DNA from: Planctomycetota bacterium
GTDB taxonomy: Bacteria; Planctomycetota; Planctomycetia; Pirellulales; UBA1268
Reading direction: 5' to 3'
DNA length: 41,610 nt
Assembly: GCA_003669605.1 (NCBI GenBank)
Contig: QWOP01000029.1
Location: 1-41,610, forward strand
The position numbers and the translations under genes are program-made. Below the pieces are notes generated by a model that saw nothing but the letters and a program-made list of their open reading frames with translations, had not been told where the DNA came from and made no database searches. This document shows, piece by piece, positions 34,834 to 41,610 of this stretch; positions within the stretch are counted from its first letter, which is position 1; every line of letters starts with the position of its first letter.

Positions 34834-36195
34834 ATGCCTCGAGAAACGTCCCCCTGGTGGACGCAGCCGATGAGCCGGCGCCACGGTCTGCGCCTGGGAG
34901 TCGGCGGACTCGCCGGCGGCAGCTTCACCGAACTGCTCCGCATGGTCGATCAGACCGCGGCCGCCGAGACTGTCGCGGGTGAGCGGCGCAAGCCCTGCAA
35001 TTGCATCCTCATCTGGATGGATGGCGGCCCCACCCACTTCGAGACCTTCGATCCCAAGCCCGACGCCCCGGCCGAGATCCGGGGCGAATTCTCGCCGATC
35101 TCGACGAGCGTCGCCGGCATCCAGTTTTCCGAACACATGGCGGAACTGGCGAAGATCGCCCACAAGTTCGCCGTCATCCGTTCGGTGTGCCACAACCAAG
35201 GTAACCACGGTGCCGGCAACCACTACATGATGACCGGTGCCCCGCCGCGGATCCCGGTGGGCTGCGGAGCGTTTGTGAGTTTCCATCCCAGCATGGGCTC
35301 GGTGGCGTGGCACGAGCGGCAGGCGCCCCACGGACTGCCCGGTTATTTCGCGCTGGCTGGCATGACGCGTTCCGGGGGCCCGAATTACCTCGGCGCGAAG
35401 TACGCCCCCTTTGTCGTCTCCGACGACCCCAACTCCGCCAACTTCCGGATCCGCGATCTCGCCGTGCCGAGGAGCGTTGAGGGGCCCCGGTTCGCCGATC
35501 GCAGGGCGCTGCGCCTGGTCACCGACCGCCTCCCCCGCTTCGATGATCCGGCAGCCGCCGACCCGGTTCGCGCCGTCGACGACTACTACGAACAGGGCTA
35601 CCGTCTGGTAACAACTCCGGAGGCCCAAAAGGCCTTTGACATCGGCAGCGAGCCGGACAGCATCCGTGACGCCTACGGCCGCAATTCCTTCGGCCAGCAG
35701 GCGCTGCTGGCAAGGCGGTTGGTGGAGGCGGGCGTGCCGTTGGTGACAATCAACGACGGCGGTTGGGACCACCACAGCGGGCTGTTCGACGCCCTCCGCA
35801 CCCGGCTACCGAACTGGGACCGGACAGTGGCCGCCCTGATCAACGATCTCGACCAGCGTGGTCTGCTTGAGAACACGATGGTCATCGCGCTGGGTGAATT
35901 CGGCCGGACGCCGAAGCTCTCCACGCTCCCCGGCCAGGCGAAGGCTGGTCGGGACCACTGGGCCAGCGCGATGTCGATCCTCTTCGCCGGCGGTGGCGCC
36001 CCCGGAGGGCAGGTGATCGGAGCCACCGACAGGCTGGGCCACTCGGCCTGCGAGCGGGTGTTGTCGCCGGAGAACTTCGTCTCCACCGTCTACACCAAGC
36101 TCGGCATCGATCCAGCCATGAGTTTCACCACCCCCGCCGGGCGGCCGTCGTTTCTGGTCAGCGATCCCACGCCCATCCGGGAGTTGATGAGTTGA
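34834..36195 (+). CDS. DUF1501 protein (Tat-exported, sulfatase-like fold)
   Basis: A 453-residue protein. SRRHGLRLGVGGLAGGS (14-30) is a Tat signal. The mature part shows the DUF1501 landmarks KPCNCILIWMDGGPTHFETFDPKPDAPAEIRGEF, IRSVCHNQGNHGAGNHYMMTG, NDGGWDHHSGLFDALRTRLPNWDRTVAALI, ALGEFGRTPKL and GRDHWASAMSILFAGGG. The Asp/His set recalls alkaline phosphatase and sulfatase metal sites. These proteins are regularly encoded next to PSCyt/DUF1549 genes, as here, and presumably work with them; the reaction is not established. AAGGA 9 nt before ATG 34834 decides this start over ATG 34825. It overlaps the next gene by TTGA. Confidence 0.93.
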   Translation: MPRETSPWWTQPMSRRHGLRLGVGGLAGGSFTELLRMVDQTAAAETVAGERRKPCNCILIWMDGGPTHFETFDPKPDAPAEIRGEFSPISTSVAGIQFSEHMAELAKIAHKFAVIRSVCHNQGNHGAGNHYMMTGAPPRIPVGCGAFVSFHPSMGSVAWHERQAPHGLPGYFALAGMTRSGGPNYLGAKYAPFVVSDDPNSANFRIRDLAVPRSVEGPRFADRRALRLVTDRLPRFDDPAAADPVRAVDDYYEQGYRLVTTPEAQKAFDIGSEPDSIRDAYGRNSFGQQALLARRLVEAGVPLVTINDGGWDHHSGLFDALRTRLPNWDRTVAALINDLDQRGLLENTMVIALGEFGRTPKLSTLPGQAKAGRDHWASAMSILFAGGGAPGGQVIGATDRLGHSACERVLSPENFVSTVYTKLGIDPAMSFTTPAGRPSFLVSDPTPIRELMS

Positions 36196-37811
36196 GCGCC
36201 GGCTCCAACCGCTCTTCCGCAGGCAGACTGGCGGCGCTGGTGGCGCTTCTGAGCGCCGTCACAGTCCACGCGGCCCCTCCGGAAGCGACCAGGCTTTTCC
36301 CGGCGGGAGGCAAGCGGGCCACAACGGTGACGGTGAAGGTCGCCGGCTCGTTTCCCGTCTGGCCGGCAGGGGTCTGGTTGGAGCGGGCCGGCACAGCCTG
36401 GCAACCCGCCGCGGAGTCGGGCTCGTTTCAGGTGACCATCAACGCCGATGCGCCGCTCGGCCCGCACCTCGTCCGCTTTCATTCGGCCGACGGGGCCAGC
36501 GCCGTCCGTCGCTTCGTTGTCGGCCACATCGCGGAGAGCGAAGAGCAGGAGCCCAACGACAAGCCCGCCACCGCTGGGGTGCTTGCCACCCTGCCGATGG
36601 TGGTCAACGGCACGCTGGGAAAATCGGGGGACGTCGATGGCTTCCGTGTTCGCCTGGCCGCCGGCGAAACGCTCGTCGCCCAGGCCGACGCCCAGCAGAC
36701 CCTCCGCACCTCCGCCGATCTCACGCTGGAGGTGGCCGACCAGCGGCGTTCCATCCTTGCCCGCAATCTCGATGCCGCAGGACTCGACCCGCGGATCGTG
36801 TTCCGCGCCCCGGTCGACGGCGACTACACGGTACGGGTCTATGGCTTCCCCGAGACCCCCGATTCCACGATCGCGCTGGCCGGCGGCGAGGGCTACGTCT
36901 ACCGGCTGACTGTCGCCAAGGGAGGATTTCTCGTCGCCGCCCTCCCTGCGGCCATCACCCGGGGAGTCGACGCCACACTCACTCCGCGCGGCTGGAACCT
37001 GCCGCCGACACTCCTTTCCATTGCCTCTGCCGCGACGCTCCCCGCCGCCACCGGGGCTCAAGGGCGGGTGACGGTGGCCATCGACGGCATCGGCGGACAG
37101 TTGGCCGTGCCAGTGGTGGAGAGAGCGGTGGAGTCGGATGTCGCGGGGCTTTTCCCTCCGGGCCCAGTGACGTTCAGTGGCCACTTCGACGAGCCGCGGC
37201 AGCGGGCAGTGCACCGCTTCAACGCCACCAAAGACAGCCGGTGGACGATCCTCTGCGAAGGGCTCGCCGCTGGTTTCTCAACCGATCCCCTGCTTGCCAT
37301 CGAGGATGCCGATGGCAAGCGGCTGGCCTCCACCGACGAGCCGGCAGCCAACCTCGCCTGGCAGGCGCCATCTGACGGCCTGTTCGCGGCGGTCGTCACC
37401 GACCGGCGTGGTCTGGCTGGGCCCGCCCACTCCTACCGGTTGCGGATCAGCCCGCAGGCAGCCGATGTGCTGGTGAGTTGCGACCTCGATCGGATCACAG
37501 GGCCGGCAGGCAAGCCGGTGGAGATCAGTGTCACCATCGACCGGCGCCACGGATTCAGCGAGCGACTGGGGATCGAACTTCTCGATCCGCCGGCAGGCGT
37601 CAGCGCGGCAGAAGCCCTCTCGCCGGCGGACGGGGACGCCGCCAAGAAACTGACACTTCTTCTCACGGCGGCGGGCCCGTTCTCTGGTGAACTGCGGATC
37701 GTGGCCCGCTCCCTGGCTGCCGGTCGGGAGCAGGCCCCAGCCCTGCCGGTGCGCTGTGGGCCGGAGGGGTTGCCGGGGGTGTGGTTGGGGATCACGCCGG
37801 CAGTTCCCTAA
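36192..37811 (+). CDS. Exported PPC-domain (pre-peptidase C-terminal-like) protein
   Basis: A 539-residue protein with a signal peptide (LAALVALLSAVTVHA). SEEQEPNDKPATAGVLATLPMVVNGTLGKSGDVDGFRVRLAAGETLVAQ (about 115-165) is a pre-peptidase C-terminal domain, and a second PPC-like region, LFPPGPVTFSGHFDEPRQRAVHRFNATKDSRWTILCEG, begins near 320. Ig-like segments lie at both ends. It has no catalytic domain, so it probably binds ligands or polysaccharides. The only usable start is TTG 36192, whose TTGA overlaps the DUF1501 stop; this implies translational coupling. It is the third gene of the PSCyt1-DUF1501-PPC unit and its stop lies in the first copy of a 15-bp repeat. Confidence 0.85.
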   Translation: MSAGSNRSSAGRLAALVALLSAVTVHAAPPEATRLFPAGGKRATTVTVKVAGSFPVWPAGVWLERAGTAWQPAAESGSFQVTINADAPLGPHLVRFHSADGASAVRRFVVGHIAESEEQEPNDKPATAGVLATLPMVVNGTLGKSGDVDGFRVRLAAGETLVAQADAQQTLRTSADLTLEVADQRRSILARNLDAAGLDPRIVFRAPVDGDYTVRVYGFPETPDSTIALAGGEGYVYRLTVAKGGFLVAALPAAITRGVDATLTPRGWNLPPTLLSIASAATLPAATGAQGRVTVAIDGIGGQLAVPVVERAVESDVAGLFPPGPVTFSGHFDEPRQRAVHRFNATKDSRWTILCEGLAAGFSTDPLLAIEDADGKRLASTDEPAANLAWQAPSDGLFAAVVTDRRGLAGPAHSYRLRISPQAADVLVSCDLDRITGPAGKPVEISVTIDRRHGFSERLGIELLDPPAGVSAAEALSPADGDAAKKLTLLLTAAGPFSGELRIVARSLAAGREQAPALPVRCGPEGLPGVWLGITPAVP

Positions 37812-37858
37812 GCGGCAGTTCCTTCATCGGCAAACCCTTTATCAGCAAACCAGGCGCG
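37799..37858. repeat. Degenerate 15-bp tandem repeat spanning the PPC gene stop
   Basis: Four head-to-tail 15-bp copies (37799-37813, 37814-37828, 37829-37843, 37844-37858) with the form GGCAGTTCC-6-nt or GGCAAACCC-6-nt; copies 2 and 3 share TTCATC/TTTATC endings. The first copy contains the PPC gene's stop (37809-37811). In one plus-strand frame it reads GSSLS GSSFI GKPFI SKPGA, a 5-residue period. The convergent FAD oxidoreductase stop follows at 37903. Confidence 0.65.
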
Positions 37859-37902
37859 CGCAGCCAAGGCCCCGCGTCGGATCGGCGGCTGCCAGAGTAC
37901 TG

Positions 37903-39405
37903 TCAGGAAGAGATGCGCCGCGGCACCTGCCGCAATCCACTCGCCGCCGACTCCGCGCCACGGTCGCCTGCCTCGTGGTATTCGGCATCCTGGTTGACGG
38001 CCCACACGTCGTAGCGAAGAGTCCCTTCGAGAATGTTCCGCGCCGTGAGCATCGCGGTCATCATCGCGTGGTCTTGGTTGTTGTACTTGTGCATCCCGTT
38101 GCGACCGACCAAGTGCAGGCCGGGGCAGTGTTCCGCGAGGGCCAGGCGAATCGTGTCGACGTGCGTTGCATACGCATCGTCATACACCGGATAAGCCTTC
38201 GGCTGACGGACGACGTGGCCATCGAGGACGTCGTCCTGGCGGGACAATCCCAGTTGCACCATCTCCCGCGTCGCCAAGGCGATCAACTCGGCGTCGGACG
38301 AGGACCACAGTCCATCCCCCTCGTTGCAAAAATATTCCAGTCCATAACAGGCGAGCTCTGGATCAGGCACCAGTTCCGGCGACCAACTGCGAAAATTTTG
38401 CACCCGCCCCACCTTCACACCCGGCTCGTGGATGTAGATCCAGTTGTCGTCAAAGGTGAGCGTCGGCCGGACGACCAGCGCGACGGTGAGGAAATCCCGG
38501 TAACGGAGTCGCGCGGCGGCGGCGACAGCGGCAGCCGGCAGCGACGGCCGGATCGCCGGCACCAGATTGTGAAGCGCAGCCGAGGAGATCACATGGCATC
38601 CGTCGACCGTGGCTTCGGCACCGGTCGCGTCGCTGTAGCGCACCCGCCAGCCACCCGCACCGGGCAGTTGTTCAAGCCCCGTGACGTGGCACCCCATCCG
38701 TACCTCGCCCCCCTGCTCTTGTGTGCGGCGGGCGGCGGCCTCCCACATCATTCCCGGCCCCTTCCGCGGATAGCGGAAAGTCGCGGTCAGCGTCTTGATC
38801 TGCTTGGAACGGTCGGCCGGCTCCCTGGCGGGGAAGAGTGCATGCCAGATCGCCGTCGACAGTGACAGCCCCTTGATCCGCTGCGCCGCCCAATCGGCGG
38901 AGATCTCCTGGCAACTCATCCCCCACACCTTCTCGGTGTAGGTGCGGAAGAAGATCCCGAACAGGCGGCGGCCAAACTTGTTGACCACCCAATCTTCAAA
39001 CGATCGGGGATCGGGCACCGGAAACAGCCTGGCGTACAGATAGCTGGCCACGCAGCGTGCCGACTCCACCAGCCCGAGGTTCCGCAGCGCCTCCGCTGCC
39101 TTGAGGGGGTAGGCGTAGAACTTGCCGCCGTAGAGGATCCGCGACTTCCGTGGACGAACGAGCATGTCGGCGCCGAGGAGGTCGGTCCACATCTCCTCGA
39201 CTTCGCGGCTCTTGGAGAAGAATCGATGACCGCCGATGTCGAAGCGGAATCCGTGGTACTCCACCGTCCGCGAAATACCCCCCACGAGTAAGGGGTCTGA
39301 TTCGAGCACGATCACCGGGCGGCCGGCAGCCGACAGCAGACAGGCAGCCGTGAGGCCGGCGGGGCCGGCACCGATGATCACGATTGGAGTAGATAGGGGT
39401 TTCAC
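37903..39405 (-). CDS. FAD-dependent oxidoreductase (UDP-galactopyranose mutase/protoporphyrinogen oxidase-like)
   Basis: A 500-residue protein. [28 protein letters not shown] is the FAD-binding Rossmann fold (GxGxxG) and [32 protein letters not shown] is typical of the GMP/UGM-like flavin group. Central strands ([20 protein letters not shown]) and the closing [30 protein letters not shown] fit the same fold. It probably oxidises or isomerises a nucleotide sugar or a related compound; the substrate is not readable. The start is GTG 39405, as no in-frame ATG lies at the fold's start. It is divergent from the membrane glycosyltransferase, with which it shares a 167-bp promoter region. Cell-surface polysaccharide synthesis fits both. 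Confidence 0.87.
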   Translation of the reverse strand: MKPLSTPIVIIGAGPAGLTAACLLSAAGRPVIVLESDPLLVGGISRTVEYHGFRFDIGGHRFFSKSREVEEMWTDLLGADMLVRPRKSRILYGGKFYAYPLKAAEALRNLGLVESARCVASYLYARLFPVPDPRSFEDWVVNKFGRRLFGIFFRTYTEKVWGMSCQEISADWAAQRIKGLSLSTAIWHALFPAREPADRSKQIKTLTATFRYPRKGPGMMWEAAARRTQEQGGEVRMGCHVTGLEQLPGAGGWRVRYSDATGAEATVDGCHVISSAALHNLVPAIRPSLPAAAVAAAARLRYRDFLTVALVVRPTLTFDDNWIYIHEPGVKVGRVQNFRSWSPELVPDPELACYGLEYFCNEGDGLWSSSDAELIALATREMVQLGLSRQDDVLDGHVVRQPKAYPVYDDAYATHVDTIRLALAEHCPGLHLVGRNGMHKYNNQDHAMMTAMLTARNILEGTLRYDVWAVNQDAEYHEAGDRGAESAASGLRQVPRRISS

Positions 39406-39572
39406 GGGGGGAGTGGTTGTATCAGATGCGTCGTGTCTGGTGCCAAATAGCGGCCGCTGCCCCCCCCTTTGGTGCCCGAGGCTGGTCTGGAAATTGGTCG
39501 CTGCCGGCAGCGCACACGGGTGTAGAGTGGTATTCGAGTTGCTCGCTTCCCATTCGCATCCGGGATCGATTG

Positions 39573-40718
39573 ATGCCCAACCACCGCGGCCCCGCCGTCG
39601 CCTGCACCCCCTGCGACGAGATGGCGAAGGCAGTCCGCCAGCCAGGAGAGGCTCTCCGCCAAGACGCAGCGGCGGTTTCAAGCCATCTATCAGCCCCCTT
39701 GGCACTGTCGGTGATCATGCCGACGGTTTCGTGGACGGGCGTCTTTGAGACCTGTGCCAAACGGGTGCTGGAAGTCATCGCACGGAGTGGATCGCCAGTC
39801 GAACTGGTGGTGGTCTACGACGGGCAGCCCCCTCCGCCTCCCGCTTTCCTCGACTCTCCAGAGGTGCGGCTGGTGTCGACAGGAAGGCAGTCTGGACCAG
39901 CGGTGGCCCGCAATGCCGCTGCCACGAGTGCCCGAGGTGACATTCTCCTCTTCGTCGATGCCGACGTCGAATTGGCCCCTGACGCACTTGGCAAGGTGAT
40001 GGATTGGTTCGCTGACAACCCGGACGCTGCCGGGGTGTTCGGCGCCTACGACGACGAGCCCTCGAGCCCGGGGATCGTCAGCCAGTTCCGCAACCTCCTC
40101 CACCACCACACCCACGTCGCCCATCCCGGTAGGACAGGCACATTCTGGTCGGGCTGCGGTGCCATCCGCACCGCAGCATTCCTCGATGTCGCCGGGTTTG
40201 ACGAGGATTTTCGCTGCCCCAGCGTCGAGGACATCGATCTGGGAATGCGTGTCACGGCCAACGGCGGCCGGATCTCACTTGATCCCTCCATCCGCTGCAA
40301 GCATCTCAAGGCTTGGACACTGCGTTCGATGGTGGTCAACGACATCTTCCAGCGGGCGATCCCCTGGACGCACCTCATCATGGCGGCGCATCAGATGCCC
40401 GCCACGCTCAACGTCGACCGGCGCGGCCAATTGAGCGGCGTGTTCTCGGTGGCGGCGATCGCGGCTCTGTGCACCGCGATCGTGGTGCCGGGGCTTGCCT
40501 GGCTGGCGGTCCCCTGCCTGCTGGGGGTCTGGGCGCTGAACGCCGACTTCCACCGCCTCTGCCTGCGGAAGCGTGGCCCGCTGTTTGCGGTGGCGGCCTT
40601 CGGGCTCCATCTCCTCTACTTTGTCTACGCCTCGATCACGTTCGGTCTGGTGGTCCTCCACGACGCCCTCTTCGGTCGCTGGCAGGCCCGTTCCATTCGC
40701 CGCAAAACAGCCCCCTGA
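39573..40718 (+). CDS. Membrane-anchored family 2 glycosyltransferase
   Basis: A 381-residue protein. The GT-A domain starts [11 protein letters not shown] and has the metal-binding DAD in [17 protein letters not shown], then [35 protein letters not shown] with the catalytic Asp (ED). Two hydrophobic regions at the C-terminus ([33 protein letters not shown] and [25 protein letters not shown]) anchor it to the membrane. An N-terminal extension of about 45 residues precedes the fold. It transfers a sugar to an envelope acceptor; donor and acceptor are unknown. Start ATG 39573 is chosen as the frame before it is not protein-like. It is divergent from the FAD oxidoreductase. Confidence 0.88.
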   Translation: MPNHRGPAVACTPCDEMAKAVRQPGEALRQDAAAVSSHLSAPLALSVIMPTVSWTGVFETCAKRVLEVIARSGSPVELVVVYDGQPPPPPAFLDSPEVRLVSTGRQSGPAVARNAAATSARGDILLFVDADVELAPDALGKVMDWFADNPDAAGVFGAYDDEPSSPGIVSQFRNLLHHHTHVAHPGRTGTFWSGCGAIRTAAFLDVAGFDEDFRCPSVEDIDLGMRVTANGGRISLDPSIRCKHLKAWTLRSMVVNDIFQRAIPWTHLIMAAHQMPATLNVDRRGQLSGVFSVAAIAALCTAIVVPGLAWLAVPCLLGVWALNADFHRLCLRKRGPLFAVAAFGLHLLYFVYASITFGLVVLHDALFGRWQARSIRRKTAP

Positions 40719-40760
40719 CGGCTGCTGGCCACAGGTTTCCATCCTGCAAAGAGGGCTTTC

Positions 40761-41327
40761 ATGATGCGTTGCGGCCCACTCAAAGATCTTCTGACCGCAA
40801 TCGCGATTCTGGGTGGCACTGCCCTGGCCCAGGAGGCCGCCCCGCCGCAGCAGGCCCCGACTCCGGGGCAGGCCGCGGCCGAGCGGCCGGAGGCCGCCAC
40901 ACGCGAGCAGCGCCATGAACTGCTGCGGACGATGCTCAGCAACGTCCGGCTCGTCGGCCGGTTTACCATCGAGGGGGCGGAGGACAAGGAACCGATCCGC
41001 GACGAATATGTGATCAGCGGGATCACGAAAATCGGTACCGGTGAACTGTGGGCGGTTGCCGCCCAGATCCGCTACGGCACGGTCGATCTCACGGTGCCCG
41101 TGCCGGTGGAGGTGAAGTGGGCCGGCGACACGCCGGTGATCACGCTCGACAACGTCACGATCCCCGGGCTGGGAACATTCTCGTCGCGAGTGGTCCTCGA
41201 CCGTGGCAGGTATGCCGGCACCTGGCAGCACGATGCCGTCGGCGGCCACATGTTTGGAAAGATCGTGCCGGTGGAAGTGCCAGAAAAGGAAAAGGTGCCA
41301 GCCACCAAATCTGGCGAAGACAGGTAA
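40761..41327 (+). CDS. Exported protein of unknown function
   Basis: A 188-residue protein with a signal peptide (MMRCGPLKDLLTAIAILGGTALA, cleavage after ALA). A Gln/Ala/Pro-rich linker follows, and then a compact beta-rich domain: LVGRFTIEGAEDKEPIRDEYVISGITKIGTGELWAVAAQIRYG, DLTVPVPVEVKWAGDTPVITLDNVTIPGLGTFSSRVVLDRGRYAGTWQHD, GGHMFGKI. The pattern is that of a lipocalin-like or NTF2-like small barrel; no known family is assigned. It is preceded by GAGGG 8-9 nt before the ATG. Its last 13 codons (KEKVPATKSGEDR) fall in the left arm of a large inverted repeat, so the C-terminus may be partly repeat-derived. Confidence 0.72.
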   Translation: MMRCGPLKDLLTAIAILGGTALAQEAAPPQQAPTPGQAAAERPEAATREQRHELLRTMLSNVRLVGRFTIEGAEDKEPIRDEYVISGITKIGTGELWAVAAQIRYGTVDLTVPVPVEVKWAGDTPVITLDNVTIPGLGTFSSRVVLDRGRYAGTWQHDAVGGHMFGKIVPVEVPEKEKVPATKSGEDR

Positions 41328-41372
41328 ACGCCCGCTGCCCAACTTGCCCACATTTGGTGGCTGGCACCTTTT
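41290..41372. repeat. Long inverted repeat (30-bp arms) at the 3' end of the exported-protein gene
   Basis: The left arm 41290-41319 and right arm 41343-41372 pair over 30 positions with 3 mismatches; the outer 21 bp pair perfectly around a GGTGCCAGCCACC core. The loop is 23 nt and includes the stop codon (41325-41327). The right arm ends in five Ts (41369-41373) after GGCACC. This resembles both a strong hairpin terminator and a short palindromic mobile repeat of MITE/REP type. No transposase is nearby. Confidence 0.75.
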
Positions 41373-41373
41373 T

Positions 41374-41610
41374 CTTTCCAGCCGCTCTGACCTGCTGCCG
41401 CCAAGGCCAAGGCGACGGGCTGGATCGCGTCATGGGCGACCGTCGCCGCCGCGATGCGTAAGGCGGGCGTGCGGGTTCCGCCTGTCCTCGTGGGCAACTT
41501 CGCCGCTGACGTTGGCGAGTGACGGTGCCGTCGCCTGCGCTGGCTCCTTCTTCTTCGGCCCCACTCTTGTACCTCGTCGCCTTGCGCTTTCTGCACTGTG
41601 TCTTGCGCGA
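41374..41610. other. Unassigned stretch at the window end
   Basis: Between 41391 and 41522 the plus strand has a 43-codon open frame rich in Ala, Gly and Val (GWIASWATVAAAMRKAGV, then PPVLVGNFAADVGE) that ends at a stop and has no start in the frame. It reads rather like the tail of a real protein, which would be a remnant, but I cannot assign it. No other feature is seen to the window edge. Confidence 0.3.

Overview
The window is high-GC bacterial DNA that reads as a planctomycete chromosome, most like the Pirellulales group. The markers are a PSCyt1/DUF1549/DUF1553 gene followed by a DUF1501 gene, a DUF1559 prepilin-like protein, a planctomycete-style C-terminal sorting tail (VPEIDPAS, hydrophobic stretch, RRR), many Tat-type signals (SRRxxL) on TIM-barrel and DUF1501 proteins, and an exported PQQ-type propeller protein. 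I see no rRNA, tRNA, CRISPR array, prophage or complete insertion sequence. Most of the DNA is densely coding chromosomal core and lineage-specific genes.

Layout. 0.1-2.9 kb: a TlpA-like thioredoxin (-), divergent from a SpoU methyltransferase, an RNase HII-like protein and a SixA phosphatase (+). 3.1-7.5 kb (+): small lipoprotein, ROK kinase, a 21-bp tandem repeat, lepA, esterase. 7.5-10.3 kb (-): a 5'-truncated surface-protein remnant with a sorting tail, a putative lipoprotein and a Tat-exported sugar isomerase-like TIM barrel, the last divergent from a TPR protein. 11.2-16.0 kb (-): MATE exporter, PQQ propeller, HEAT/carbohydrate-binding-like protein and a second Tat TIM-barrel protein in one transcriptional direction. 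16.2-20.3 kb (-): HAD hydrolase, a large rseP and dxr, divergent from ftsH (+). 22.6-23.2 kb: an 11-bp tandem repeat and a small membrane protein. 23.2-24.3 kb (-): a sigma-54 activator without a sensor domain. 24.5-27.6 kb (-): an lpxD-lpxI-exported methyltransferase operon. 27.8-31.5 kb (-): nucleoside-type MFS permease, sigma-70 family factor, DUF1559 protein. 31.7-32.4 kb (-): a stand-alone GyrB/ParE-type TOPRIM protein. 32.5-37.8 kb (+): a PSCyt1-DUF1549-DUF1553, DUF1501, PPC-domain operon. 37.9-40.7 kb: a FAD oxidoreductase (-) divergent from a membrane family 2 glycosyltransferase (+). 40.8-41.6 kb: an exported hypothetical protein ending in a large inverted repeat, then unassigned DNA.

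How the genes fit together. Three themes recur. The first is envelope building and quality control: lpxD/lpxI for lipid A, rseP and ftsH proteolysis, and dxr for the isoprenoids behind lipid carriers. The second is exported planctomycete-specific degradative or redox proteins: the PSCyt/DUF1501/PPC trio, TIM barrels and PQQ propeller. The third is gene expression: lepA, SpoU, a sigma factor and a sigma-54 activator. The most unusual items are the TOPRIM-only topoisomerase-like protein, the divergent RNase HII-like protein, the methyltransferase with a signal peptide in an lpx operon, the multi-PDZ RseP, the sorting-tail remnant that overlaps the esterase 3' end antisense, four different short tandem repeats placed between genes, and the long inverted repeat at 41.3 kb.
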